DNA of 64,000 bases from Solobacterium sp. (lineage in GTDB: Bacteria; Bacillota_I; Bacilli_A; Erysipelotrichales; Erysipelotrichaceae): positions 62,001 to 126,000 of the forward strand of contig JAFRCE010000016.1 of the NCBI GenBank assembly GCA_017404505.1, written 5' to 3'. The translations under genes were made by a program, and so were the position numbers. Shown piece after piece: positions 1-8,520 of this stretch. Position 1 is the stretch's first letter; every line of letters begins with the position of its first letter. The notes below the pieces were generated by a model, which ran no database searches, was not told the DNA's origin, and saw nothing but the letters and a program-made list of their open reading frames with translations.

Positions 1-380
1 TCCCCGGTAATCGTGATATTGGCGGTTGCCGGTAAGCCGCTCAGCTCGAAGGTATCGGTATTGTAGCGGGCCGTGACCGGAACGTTGTTCAGCGGTCTGG
101 CATAGCGGAGCGTCGAGGTGTAGGAAGCGACCATCGTATTGTAGTTATAGATCGCATAGAGCAGAACCGCCAGCACCAGGGCGACGATCTTGCTGTATTT
201 CTGGTTGAAGATGATCCGGTCGAAGAAGCCGGAGAACCAGCGGAAGATACGGAACAGTCCGCTCTCCATACTGCGGTAGGTATTGGCGACTTTCTGTGAC
301 TGTTCGGCAATCCGGTTCGCCAGTTCCGTCTTGTTGCGGGATTCCTTTTCGTCAAGGAAATCTTTCTTGTTCTCAGTCAT
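1..380 (-). CDS. cdaR: CdaR/YbbR-domain protein, N-terminal part (runs off the window)
   Basis: The visible 126 residues start MTENKKDFLDEKESRNK, continue through a hydrophilic cytoplasmic stretch, one membrane segment near residues 70-85 (IVALVLAVLLYAIYNY) and the start of an extracytoplasmic beta-rich part, as in YbbR-domain proteins. The gene overlaps the end of cdaA by 8 bases (ATGACTGA), the usual cdaA-cdaR arrangement. In Bacillota CdaR is the membrane partner that modulates the diadenylate cyclase CdaA. The assignment rests mainly on this context plus topology; the YbbR repeats themselves lie beyond the window edge. Confidence 0.8.
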   Translation of the reverse strand, partial: MTENKKDFLDEKESRNKTELANRIAEQSQKVANTYRSMESGLFRIFRWFSGFFDRIIFNQKYSKIVALVLAVLLYAIYNYNTMVASYTSTLRYARPLNNVPVTARYNTDTFELSGLPATANITITG

Positions 381-1794
381 TGACGTCACCCCCTTCCTCA
401 TCAGAAATGACCTGATGCGCCGAGGTATCGGCAAGCTGATCGATCATATCGAACTGACTGTCCAACTCGCCGTCGAAGCCGACGACTTTCTGCACGTCAA
501 TGCGTGTCGTGTCAAATTCCGTCGGTGAATTCGTCTGGGTGTTGACTCTGAGACGGTTGCGGGAAGCTTCCCGGGCGGCCTGGACTTCTTCCGGAGTCAT
601 GCGGCGCTGGGAAGCAGTACTGCTCTGCTGTTCATAATTGCCCGGCAGTTTTTTCTTCTGCTGGCTGGGATAACTTGGTTTGACGCGCTTCTTCTTGTGA
701 GGAAGCTTGATTTCCGCCTTTTCCGCTTCCCGGTCAGCCTGCTGGTGGATCTCGGCGGCACTCAGGGCCGGCCGGATCTCAAGAACTTCTTCCTCCACCC
801 CCGGATCGGGTGCTGTTTCCATTGCTGTTTCAGCGGCTGTCGGTTCCGCTGTCTTTACTTCTTCCGCTTCCATGATCGGAGCGACATTGCTGTCCTGACG
901 GCGGAAAGCCAGTTTGGAGAAGACACCGCCGCGCCGTTCGTCAGCCGCCGCGTGATCGTCGATCACGACACTGCCGTAGGTTTCGCGGGCGCCGCCGCTG
1001 CGCACTTCCGTGTTCTCGCCGCAGATGACGCGCAGCAGATAGTTCCGCAGTTCTTCGCGGTCGACAACGATCAGCTTGCCGCCTTCGGCGATGGAAACGT
1101 TGCCGGTTTCCTCACTGACGACGATCGTCACCGCGTCGGTGATTTCACTGATGCCGATCGCGGCTCTGTGACGGGCGCCGTAACGGGAAGGAAGTTCCAT
1201 ATTGGTCGGCGGGAAATAAGCTGAGGCACAGGCGATCTTGTCACCCTGGATAATGACGGCGCCGTCATGCAGAGGCGTCGACGTGACGAAGATCGATGTC
1301 AGCAGTTCCGCCGTGACATCCGAGTTCAGACGGGTTCCGGTCTGGATGAAGTCTTCCAGGGAATGGCCCTGTTCAATGGATATCAGAGCACCGGTCTGAT
1401 CCTTGCTCAGCAGCATTACCGCGGTCACGATATTGTCGACCAGATTTTCCCTTTCGTTGCCGGTCAGCGTCGTGATACGCGAGAAGACGTTCGATTTGCC
1501 CATCTTCTCAAGAAGCGAGCGGATCTCCGGCTGGAAAATAATGATAATGGCCAGAAGTCCCCAGTTGATGAACATGTCGGCCAGATACTGAACGGTTTTC
1601 AGACCGAGGATCTTGGCCAGACCATCGATGACGATGATCACCATAATGCCTTTGAAGATCTGGATCGTCCTGGCGTTGTTGCGGATGATCCTGAGGGCAT
1701 AGTAAAGAATCAGCCATATGATAAAAATATCCAGAAACATGACTGTGATATTTTTGATCGTCTCAAATGAGATATTGAGGTTATATGCGGACAA
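373..1794 (-). CDS. cdaA: Diadenylate cyclase CdaA (DacA) with a long C-terminal extension
   Basis: Makes the second messenger c-di-AMP from two ATP at the membrane. Three hydrophobic segments lie within the first ~95 residues, followed by the DAC domain with both catalytic motifs, DGA (LHDGAVIIQGD) and RHR (GARHRAAIGIS). The start is TTG at 1794, because an AAAGGAGG ribosome binding site lies 6 bases before it; a longer frame would begin inside that site. The protein is 473 residues, whereas CdaA is usually about 270-280. The extra ~190 C-terminal residues are low complexity, acidic then Lys/Pro/Gln-rich, and predicted disordered. Followed by cdaR with an 8-base overlap. Confidence 0.93.
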   Translation of the reverse strand: MSAYNLNISFETIKNITVMFLDIFIIWLILYYALRIIRNNARTIQIFKGIMVIIVIDGLAKILGLKTVQYLADMFINWGLLAIIIIFQPEIRSLLEKMGKSNVFSRITTLTGNERENLVDNIVTAVMLLSKDQTGALISIEQGHSLEDFIQTGTRLNSDVTAELLTSIFVTSTPLHDGAVIIQGDKIACASAYFPPTNMELPSRYGARHRAAIGISEITDAVTIVVSEETGNVSIAEGGKLIVVDREELRNYLLRVICGENTEVRSGGARETYGSVVIDDHAAADERRGGVFSKLAFRRQDSNVAPIMEAEEVKTAEPTAAETAMETAPDPGVEEEVLEIRPALSAAEIHQQADREAEKAEIKLPHKKKRVKPSYPSQQKKKLPGNYEQQSSTASQRRMTPEEVQAAREASRNRLRVNTQTNSPTEFDTTRIDVQKVVGFDGELDSQFDMIDQLADTSAHQVISDEEGGDVND

Positions 1795-1823
1795 ACGAAA
1801 ACCTCCTTTCAAAAATCTTAATA

Positions 1824-1851
1824 ATTATAACATATCCCCATGTTTCACAAA
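1824..1851 (-). promoter_or_regulatory. Probable promoter of cdaA-cdaR
   Basis: A perfect -10 box TATAAT (1829-1824) with a weak -35 (TTTGTG, 1851-1846, 16-base spacer) sits about 30 bases upstream of the cdaA TTG start. Confidence 0.55.
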
Positions 1852-1946
1852 GCAGTGAAAATGACGTTCCTGCCGCGGCAGTTCAGATTTCTTCTGTTCC
1901 GGTCTTTTTTATGGCACAATACCGTTAACAGACAGAGGTGATAAAA

Positions 1947-2786
1947 ATGGCAAAAATCGTATTTCTGGACGTCGACGGAACACTGATCGACTATCATGCG
2001 AAAACTCCGGCAAGTGCCAAAACAGCAATTGACCTGGCCCGCAAAAACGGCCACAAGGTCTATATCTGCACCGGCTGCTCGAAAGCCGAGATCCTGCAGA
2101 GAGACCTGCCGGAACTGGACGGCATGATCGGCGCCAACGGCGGCTATGTGGAAGATAACGGTGAAGTAATCCTCCATCACTCGCTGACAAAAGAACAGAC
2201 AAAGCACGTCATCGACTGGTGCGGTGAACGGCATATCGGCTATATTCTGGAAGCCAACTCCGGCCGTTATTACGACGATACTTTCCTCGAGCAGGGCCCG
2301 GACGCCTTCGCCCGCTACGCGGAAGGCAAAGGTGCTCAGCATGTCGACCGCGAAAAGCAGAAGGACCGTATCCGCGAGCAGTTTATTTACGTTTCCGGTG
2401 AGGACGCCTACCGTGACGACGTCAATAAGATCAGCTTTGTTTTAAGAACTTACCAGGATCATCTGGATTCCATCACGGAATTCCCGGATATGATCGCCCA
2501 TACCTGGGGCGGTGTCGGCGAAAGCGCCATCTTCGGCGATCTCGCGCCGGCCGGAATTACCAAAAAGTACGCTATTGAGATCCTGCTCGAACATCTCGGT
2601 GCCGATCAGAAAGACACGATTTCTTTCGGCGACGCCAAGATCGATCTTTCGATGTTTGAACTGTGCGCCTACAATGTCGCGATGGGCAACGGCGGTCCGG
2701 AAATCAAGGAAGCGGCCGACTACATCACGACCGACGTCAATGACGACGGTCTCTACAATGCTTTCAAGTATCTCGGACTGATATAG
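1947..2786 (+). CDS. Cof-type HAD family hydrolase
   Basis: Haloacid dehalogenase superfamily phosphatase of the Cof/type IIB group, 279 residues. Motif I with the nucleophile is VFLDVDGTLID near the start, motif II is the Thr in ICTGCSK, a conserved Lys lies in GITKKYAIEIL, and motif IV is GDAKIDLSMF, so all four catalytic elements are present. Substrates of such enzymes are usually sugar phosphates or flavin/pyridoxal phosphates; nothing here singles one out. The ATG at 1947 is chosen over an in-frame GTG at 1938 because the GTG is part of the AGAGGTGA ribosome binding site. Starts a plus-strand group with the M42 peptidase 12 bases downstream. Confidence 0.88.
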   Translation: MAKIVFLDVDGTLIDYHAKTPASAKTAIDLARKNGHKVYICTGCSKAEILQRDLPELDGMIGANGGYVEDNGEVILHHSLTKEQTKHVIDWCGERHIGYILEANSGRYYDDTFLEQGPDAFARYAEGKGAQHVDREKQKDRIREQFIYVSGEDAYRDDVNKISFVLRTYQDHLDSITEFPDMIAHTWGGVGESAIFGDLAPAGITKKYAIEILLEHLGADQKDTISFGDAKIDLSMFELCAYNVAMGNGGPEIKEAADYITTDVNDDGLYNAFKYLGLI

Positions 2787-2798
2787 AAAAGAGGAACT

Positions 2799-3863
2799 AT
2801 GGAAAAACTGATTCAGGAACTGATTTCCCTGCCCGGCGCCTGCGGCCAGGAGCACGCTGTTATCAAATATCTTTATGAACGTCTGAAAGATCAGACCGAT
2901 TCCTGCTATGTCAACGGCCTCGGCGACCTGATTGTCACAAAAAAAGGCGCTTTTGACGGACCGGTCCTGGCCGTCAGCGCTCATACCGACGAAGTCGGCT
3001 TTATCGTCAAAAAGATCGAAACCAGCGGTCTGATCCGCTTTGAAAAACTGGGCGGCCATGATGACCGCATCCTGCTGTCACAGAAGGTCATCGTCCACGG
3101 TGAAAACGGACCGTGTCCGGGTGTGATCGGCACCATCAGCGCCCATATGCAGAGATTTGACAATACCTCTCTGATCCGCAATTACCGTGAAATGTACATC
3201 GACATCGGCGCTGCCGATGATGCGGAAGTACGTGGAATAGGTGTTTCTGAAGGTGATCAGATCACCTGGGATTCACCATTTACCAGATGCGGAAAAAGCC
3301 GCGCCTATGGTCACGCTTTCGATGACCGCTGCGGCTGCGCGGTGCTTCTGAAGGCAATTGAAAACGCGGATTTCAGCAAAGTCCACGGCACCCTGATCGG
3401 CATCTTCTCCACCCAGGAAGAAGTCGGCCTGCGCGGCGCCACAGCGGCGGCGACCAGTATCCGTCCCGATGTCGCCCTGGCTGTCGATACGACGGCAGTC
3501 AGCGACACACCGGAAGCGATGATGGACAAAACGCTTGCGCTTGGCAAAGGAGCCGGCATCAAAGTGATGGACTTCTCTCTGCTCGCCTCAAAAGCCGTCT
3601 GGAAATTCATGCGGAAGATCGCGGAAGAGAACGGCATCCCCTATCAGCTGGAAATCTTCACCGGAATCGGCACCGATGCCGGCGCTCTCCATCAGGGATA
3701 TGACGGCGTGCCTTCCGGAGTCATCTCCATTCCTTCCCGCTATGCCCATTCCAGCGTCGAGATGATCGATATGAACGACTTTGAAAACTGTGAAAAGCTC
3801 CTGGAAGCATTCCTTCTGAACATGAAGGACCGCAGCCAGTTCGCTTTCCTGACGGACTGCTGA
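2799..3863 (+). CDS. M42 family metallopeptidase (glutamyl aminopeptidase-like)
   Basis: Cytoplasmic di-metal aminopeptidase of the M42 (PepA/FrvX/tetrahedral aminopeptidase) family, 354 residues, a normal length. Metal and catalytic residues are visible in order: the His/Asp of SAHTDEVGF, the bridging Asp of GHAFDDRCG, the Glu pair in STQEEVGLRGA, the Asp in AVDTT, and the final His in RYAHSSVEMID. Members form large dodecameric particles that trim N-terminal residues from peptides. Ribosome binding site AGAGGAACT precedes the ATG; 12 bases separate it from the HAD gene. Confidence 0.93.
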   Translation: MEKLIQELISLPGACGQEHAVIKYLYERLKDQTDSCYVNGLGDLIVTKKGAFDGPVLAVSAHTDEVGFIVKKIETSGLIRFEKLGGHDDRILLSQKVIVHGENGPCPGVIGTISAHMQRFDNTSLIRNYREMYIDIGAADDAEVRGIGVSEGDQITWDSPFTRCGKSRAYGHAFDDRCGCAVLLKAIENADFSKVHGTLIGIFSTQEEVGLRGATAAATSIRPDVALAVDTTAVSDTPEAMMDKTLALGKGAGIKVMDFSLLASKAVWKFMRKIAEENGIPYQLEIFTGIGTDAGALHQGYDGVPSGVISIPSRYAHSSVEMIDMNDFENCEKLLEAFLLNMKDRSQFAFLTDC

Positions 3864-3876
3864 AGAAGGAATTCCC

Positions 3877-4431
3877 ATGAAACTGTATACAGCATCACTG
3901 GCCTATGCCGCAAAGCACAGTGACCGTCTTCAGCAGCTGCGTCTGAAAGGCAATATGGTCTGTCTGTATGGCGACTGCAGCCGCCGCGCCATGAAGCTTG
4001 AGCATATCCGTGAAGCCAATGTCTTCGCGGCCGACAACGGCGAATTCATCTTCAGCGGCTGCTACAGCCTGTATGACGTGCGTTCCGCCTATCTGCCGGA
4101 AACCATCCGTATCCTGCGTGAAAGAGGCATCCGCTACGCCTTCCGCCTGGAAGATCCCGCGGCCTGCGGCGGCACGCTGGACTTCGCAATCAGCGATCCT
4201 TCCCTTTCGAATGATCGGTACACATACATGGTCCGTTTCAAAGACGAAACAGAAAAAGATGCCGTCGTACCGGAATGCCAGCCGTACTGCACCTTTCATT
4301 TCCTTGATCCTCTGAACGCCTATCTGATCTTCAACGACAGCGACCCGAAGAAAGCGGTTCTCAGCATTCATGACGCTCTGCGCATCAATGAAGAAGACAT
4401 CGTCTTTCTTTCCGAAGACTCAGAACTCTGA
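3877..4431 (+). CDS. HAD-like protein lacking the catalytic motif I (degenerate Cof relative)
   Basis: A 184-residue protein that at first looks unknown, but it lines up by eye with the HAD hydrolase two genes upstream. KGNMVCLYGDCSRRAMK matches the HAD segment GHKVYICTGCSKAEI, AADNGEFIFS matches the NGG/NGE segment, and the tail KKAVLSIHDALRINEEDIVFLSED matches KKYAIEILLEHLGADQKDTISFGD. The N-terminal DxDGT nucleophile motif is absent, motif II Thr is replaced (YGDCS for TGCS), and the protein stops just after where motif IV should begin. It is therefore probably not a phosphatase. It has a good ribosome binding site (GAAGGAATTCCC) and an intact frame, so it seems expressed. Its last 12 bases overlap the convergent FAD-dehydrogenase gene. 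Confidence 0.7.
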   Translation: MKLYTASLAYAAKHSDRLQQLRLKGNMVCLYGDCSRRAMKLEHIREANVFAADNGEFIFSGCYSLYDVRSAYLPETIRILRERGIRYAFRLEDPAACGGTLDFAISDPSLSNDRYTYMVRFKDETEKDAVVPECQPYCTFHFLDPLNAYLIFNDSDPKKAVLSIHDALRINEEDIVFLSEDSEL

Positions 4432-5982
4432 AGCATTCAGGAAGGCAATCAGATTCTCCGCCTGACGGATGCCGTCGACCGCACTGGAGATAATGCCGCC
4501 GGCATATCCCGCTCCTTCGCCGCACGGGAACAGACCCTGACAGCTCAGCGCCTGACCGTCTGCATTGCGCGGCATGCGGATCGGTGAAGAAGAGCGCGAT
4601 TCCATACCGACCATGATGCCGGTATTGACAAAACCGGGAATACGGCGGTCAAAATCGGCAAAACCTTCCGCCAGAGACATACCTGCCTCTTCGGAAAAAA
4701 GTGAATGCATATCAACGGAAACGACACCGAGCGGATACGTGGAGTCCAGCACCCACTGTCCGCTTTTCTGTCGGTTCAGATAATCCCGGATATTCTGGGT
4801 CGGCGCCATCGTCTGATTCCGCCAGGCCTTTTTTTCAAGTTTCTTCTGGAATGCGAAGCCGTCCATTACGCTGCCGCGGTAAAAATCCTTCTGCGGTATC
4901 TGAACGAGGATCGCACTGTTGGCGTTGCGGCCGTCACGGCCCGAATAACTCATGCCGTTGACTGCCAGGCTTTCCGCCATGGTGGCGGCCGGAATCACGA
5001 CGCCGCCCGGACACATGCAGAAAGAATAGACACCGCGGCCGCAGGAACTCCGGAATGTCAGAGAATAGCTCGCGGCAGAAAGAGCCGGATGCGAGGCATA
5101 TGCCCCGTACTGGCACTGGTTGATGAGTTCCTGGGGATGTTCCACCCGGACACCGGCGGCGAAATCCTTGGGAATCATATCCACTCCCCGGCCCAGCAGT
5201 TTTTCATAAGTGTCGCTGGCACTGTGACCAAGACACAGCATCGCCGCATGGCAGACGATCCGCTCCTCGCCGCAGCGCAGTGCCGCAAGCCGGCCGTCTT
5301 TGATCTCGATATCGTCGAGCCGGGCGGCAAAACGCACTTCACCGCCCAGGGAGACGATCTTCTCACGGATATTCTTCACGATGACGCGCAGCCGGTCGGT
5401 GCCGAGGTGCGGCCTTGCCTGATAAGCGATTTCCGCCGGCGCGCCGGCTTCGATCAGTTCCGAAAGAACCTTGTGGATCCGGCCGTCTTTGATGCGGGTC
5501 GTCAGTTTGCCGTCGGAAAAGGTGCCGGCGCCGCCTTCGCCATACTGCACGTTGCTTTCCGGATCCAGCGTGCCGTCCTGAAAATAACGGTCGACGTCAA
5601 TGCTGCGCTCCTCTACCGGCTTTCCTCGCTCAATGACGACCGGCTTCAGGCCGCTTTCCGCCAGCAGCAGCGCGGCGAACATGCCGGCCGGGCCAAAGCC
5701 GGCAATCACCGGCCGCTCCGCGGGACGGTTTTTTACAGCCGGCATCGGATAAACATATTTTTCCCCGCGCACGACATCTTTGCGGCGCAGATAAGGTTCT
5801 TCATTTCGGAGGTCGGCCAGGACCGAATATGTGAAAAACAGCTCATCGCGGCGGGCATCGATCGATTCTCTTTCAATTTCAAAAGAGCGGATCTCATCCG
5901 GCCGGCAGTTCAGTTTGCGGGCGATATGCTCAACGCTGAGCTTCTCCCCCGGCGGGCATTTGATCTGGGTAATTTTAAGCAT
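4420..5982 (-). CDS. NAD(P)/FAD-dependent oxidoreductase (COG2509-type FAD dehydrogenase)
   Basis: Uncharacterised FAD-dependent dehydrogenase, 520 residues. After an N-terminal ~95-residue domain comes a dinucleotide-binding fold with GFGPAGMFAALLLAESG and an ERGKPVEER segment, then the family-specific NVQYGEGGAGTFSDGKL stretch, and near the C-terminus a second flavin-contact segment GEGAGYAGGIISSAVDGI. The family is widespread in anaerobes, but its substrate is not known. Ribosome binding site GGGAGGTTG lies ahead of the ATG. It is divergent from the hydrogenase operon, with 155 bases between. Confidence 0.88.
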   Translation of the reverse strand: MLKITQIKCPPGEKLSVEHIARKLNCRPDEIRSFEIERESIDARRDELFFTYSVLADLRNEEPYLRRKDVVRGEKYVYPMPAVKNRPAERPVIAGFGPAGMFAALLLAESGLKPVVIERGKPVEERSIDVDRYFQDGTLDPESNVQYGEGGAGTFSDGKLTTRIKDGRIHKVLSELIEAGAPAEIAYQARPHLGTDRLRVIVKNIREKIVSLGGEVRFAARLDDIEIKDGRLAALRCGEERIVCHAAMLCLGHSASDTYEKLLGRGVDMIPKDFAAGVRVEHPQELINQCQYGAYASHPALSAASYSLTFRSSCGRGVYSFCMCPGGVVIPAATMAESLAVNGMSYSGRDGRNANSAILVQIPQKDFYRGSVMDGFAFQKKLEKKAWRNQTMAPTQNIRDYLNRQKSGQWVLDSTYPLGVVSVDMHSLFSEEAGMSLAEGFADFDRRIPGFVNTGIMVGMESRSSSPIRMPRNADGQALSCQGLFPCGEGAGYAGGIISSAVDGIRQAENLIAFLNASEF

Positions 5983-6078
5983 TTTTCACAACCTCCCGAA
6001 ATTCTTTTTCAGAATACTACAGATTACCCTTTTTGCAAAAAGTCACCGGGTGATTTTTCTGTTCAATTGCAAAATATT

Positions 6079-6106
6079 TATTTCACATATGCGAAATATG
6101 GTATGA
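6079..6106 (+). promoter_or_regulatory. Probable hydrogenase operon promoter with an imperfect 20-bp palindrome
   Basis: An inverted repeat occupies 6079-6098: TATTTC and GAAATA arms flank a CATATG core with a single mismatched pair. It directly precedes and overlaps the spacer of a likely -10 TATGAT (6102-6107). A repressor or redox sensor could bind here; the site does not match the usual Rex consensus (TTGTTAA arms). Regulator identity is unknown. Confidence 0.4.
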
Positions 6107-6137
6107 TTTCTATATAAAAGGAAAGGGTGTTTTTGTT

Positions 6138-6626
6138 ATGGTTAAACTTAGCGCTAGCGGTGTTGCCAAGATTAATGAGATCTGTGATCGTTATGTTAAC
6201 GAGCCCACGCCTCTCATGATGATCTTAAGCGACATTCAGAATGAATATGGCTACATTCCGCTGGAAGTTCAGGAACTGGTATCCAAGAAAACAGGTATCT
6301 CAGTTGCTGAAATCTACGGTGTTGTCACATTCTATTCATTCTTCTCCCTTACACCAAAGGGAAAGTATGTCATCGGATGCTGTCTGGGAACTGCATGCTA
6401 CGTAAAGGGAGCACAGCAGGTCATCGACAAGTTCTCCGAAATTCTTAACATCAAGCCTGGTGAAACTTCCGCTGACGGACTGTTCACGCTGGATGCTCTC
6501 CGCTGCATCGGTGCATGCGGTATCGCTCCGGCAGTCAGCATCAACGGCACAGTCTATCCGAAGATGTCTGTCGATCAGGTTCCGAAGATTATCAATGACT
6601 ACAAGGCAAAGGAGGCTGCTGCATGA
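6138..6626 (+). CDS. hydC: NuoE-like [2Fe-2S] subunit of a trimeric [FeFe] hydrogenase
   Basis: 162-residue thioredoxin-like [2Fe-2S] ferredoxin of the NuoE/HydC/HndA family. The four ligands are visible as Cys-x4-Cys (CLGTAC, residues ~82-87) and Cys-x3-Cys (CIGAC, residues ~123-127). In trimeric hydrogenases this subunit sits beside the NADH-oxidising NuoF-like subunit. It is first in a three-gene operon and overlaps hydB by 4 bases (ATGA). Ribosome binding site AAGGAAAGGG. Confidence 0.92.
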   Translation: MVKLSASGVAKINEICDRYVNEPTPLMMILSDIQNEYGYIPLEVQELVSKKTGISVAEIYGVVTFYSFFSLTPKGKYVIGCCLGTACYVKGAQQVIDKFSEILNIKPGETSADGLFTLDALRCIGACGIAPAVSINGTVYPKMSVDQVPKIINDYKAKEAAA

Positions 6627-8506
6627 TTTCCAATGTCGAAGTATTCAACGAAAAAACTGCTGCGTTGACAAAGTCACTCAACGACAAGATCAGCGGTGCT
6701 GACGGAAAGCGTCACATCGTTCTGTGCGGCGGTACCGGCTGTCTGTCTTCCCATTCCGATAAGATCAAGGAAAGATTCGAAGAAGTCCTGGCTGAAAAAG
6801 GCCTGACGGATAGAGCGACCGTCAATATCGTCGGCTGCTTCGGCTTCTGCTCACAGGGTCCGTTCGTCAAGATCTATCCGGAAGACACACTGTACCGTCT
6901 GGTCAAGATCGAAGATGTTGAAGAAATCGTCGAGACCGACATTATGAACGATACCGTAGTCGAAAGACTGCTGTATGTCGATCCGGTCACAAAAGAAAAA
7001 GTATCCAAACAGGATGACATCAACTTCTATAAGAAGCAGCGCCGTGTCGCATTATACGGCTGCGGTGTCATCAATCCGGAAAACATTGAAGAAGCGCTCG
7101 GCATGGGTGCCTTCCAGGGTCTGAAGAGAGCTCTCTCCATGTCCCAGCAGGAAGTCATCGACGAAGTCCTGAAGTCCGGCCTGCGCGGCCGCGGCGGCGG
7201 TGGCTTCCCGACCGGCCGTAAATGGCAGTTCGCTTACAACGTCGAAGCGGATCAGAAGTATGTGGTCTGCAACGGTGACGAAGGTGACCCGGGTGCGTTC
7301 ATGGACCGTTCCATTCTGGAAGGTAATCCGCTCGCCGTCATCGAAGGCATGGTCATTGCCGGTTATGCTTACGGCGCAAGCGAAGGTTACTTCTATGTAC
7401 GTGCAGAATATCCGATCGCGGTCGGACGTCTGCGCAAGGCCATCAAACAGGCGGAAGAAATCGGCCTGCTCGGTGACCATATCCTCGGCACGGACTTCAG
7501 TTTCCGCTGCCATCTGAGACTGGGCGCCGGCGCCTTTGTCTGCGGTGAGGAAACAGCTCTGCTGAACTCCATCGAAGGCAAGCGCGGTATGCCGCGTCCG
7601 CGTCCGCCGTTCCCGGCAGTCAAGGGTCTGTGGGGCAAGCCGACCTGTGTCAACAACGTCGAAACACTGGCTTGCGTACCGTTCATCCTGAGAAACGGCT
7701 GGGAAGAATTCGCCAAAGTAGGTACCGAAAAGTCCAAGGGTACGAAAGTATTCGCTCTGGGCGGCAAAGTCAACAATGTCGGTCTGGTCGAAGTACCGAT
7801 GGGCACGACCCTGAGAGAACTGATCTTCGACATCGGCGGCGGTATCCCGAACGGCAAGAAGTTCAAAGCCATTCAGACCGGCGGTCCGTCCGGCGGCTGT
7901 CTGACGGAAGAATTCCTCGATGAACCAATCGACTTCGATAACCTGGTAGCCAAGGGTTCCATGATGGGAAGCGGCGGCGCCATCGTTATGGACGAAGACA
8001 ACTGCATGGTTGACGTTGCCAAGTTCTATATGGAATTCATCTGTGATGAATCCTGCGGCAAGTGCACACCATGCCGTATCGGCACCAAGAGAATGCTGGA
8101 GATCCTGACCCGTATCACGGAAGGAAAAGGCACGATGGAAGACCTGGAAGAACTCGAAGAGCTCAGCCAGACCGTCAAGTCCAATTCCCTCTGCGCTCTC
8201 GGTCAGACAGCATCCAACCCGATCGATTCCACGATCAAACATTTCCGCGATGAGTATATCGCTCACATCGTTGATAAGAAGTGCCCGGCGCATGTATGTA
8301 AGAAACTGATGGAATACCACATCGATCCTGACAAGTGCATCGGCTGCGGTATGTGTGCAAGAGGCTGCCCGGCCGGCTGCATCACCAGAACCGATTACAT
8401 CGCTCCGAACCACAAGCTTGCTTCTATGTCAATTGATTCTTCGAAGTGCGTCAAGTGCGGAGCATGTATCTCCACATGTAAGTTCGGCGCAATTGAAAAG
8501 AGATAA
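6623..8506 (+). CDS. hydB: NuoF-like NAD(H)/FMN subunit of electron-bifurcating [FeFe] hydrogenase
   Basis: 627 residues with the HydB domain order. An N-terminal thioredoxin-like [2Fe-2S] domain (CGGTGC and GCFGFC) comes first. The NuoF core follows, with the glycine-rich NADH site (GLRGRGGGGFPTGRKW) and the FMN-binding CNGDEGDPGAFMDR, then the N3-type [4Fe-4S] motif ESCGKCTPCRIGTKR. A C-terminal two-cluster ferredoxin domain ends it (CIGCGMCARGCP and CVKCGACISTCK). This subunit oxidises or reduces NAD(H) and carries the flavin proposed to bifurcate electrons between ferredoxin and NAD. It starts inside the stop of hydC and is followed by hydA after 14 bases. Confidence 0.95.
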   Translation: MISNVEVFNEKTAALTKSLNDKISGADGKRHIVLCGGTGCLSSHSDKIKERFEEVLAEKGLTDRATVNIVGCFGFCSQGPFVKIYPEDTLYRLVKIEDVEEIVETDIMNDTVVERLLYVDPVTKEKVSKQDDINFYKKQRRVALYGCGVINPENIEEALGMGAFQGLKRALSMSQQEVIDEVLKSGLRGRGGGGFPTGRKWQFAYNVEADQKYVVCNGDEGDPGAFMDRSILEGNPLAVIEGMVIAGYAYGASEGYFYVRAEYPIAVGRLRKAIKQAEEIGLLGDHILGTDFSFRCHLRLGAGAFVCGEETALLNSIEGKRGMPRPRPPFPAVKGLWGKPTCVNNVETLACVPFILRNGWEEFAKVGTEKSKGTKVFALGGKVNNVGLVEVPMGTTLRELIFDIGGGIPNGKKFKAIQTGGPSGGCLTEEFLDEPIDFDNLVAKGSMMGSGGAIVMDEDNCMVDVAKFYMEFICDESCGKCTPCRIGTKRMLEILTRITEGKGTMEDLEELEELSQTVKSNSLCALGQTASNPIDSTIKHFRDEYIAHIVDKKCPAHVCKKLMEYHIDPDKCIGCGMCARGCPAGCITRTDYIAPNHKLASMSIDSSKCVKCGACISTCKFGAIEKR

Positions 8507-8520
8507 GAGGAGGTATATTC

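Noticed and set aside
697-1770. Long plus-strand open frames opposite cdaA
   Set aside because: They are reverse-strand shadows in GC-rich coding sequence; the minus strand encodes a clear CdaA with motifs and a ribosome binding site.
6079-6098. Rex operator upstream of hydC
   Set aside because: The arms TATTTC/GAAATA do not match the TTGTTAA half-site of Rex; kept only as an unassigned palindrome.
4705-6117. 470-codon plus-strand frame opposite the FAD dehydrogenase
   Set aside because: No ribosome binding site and no recognisable motif; the minus-strand frame has an intact flavoprotein fold.
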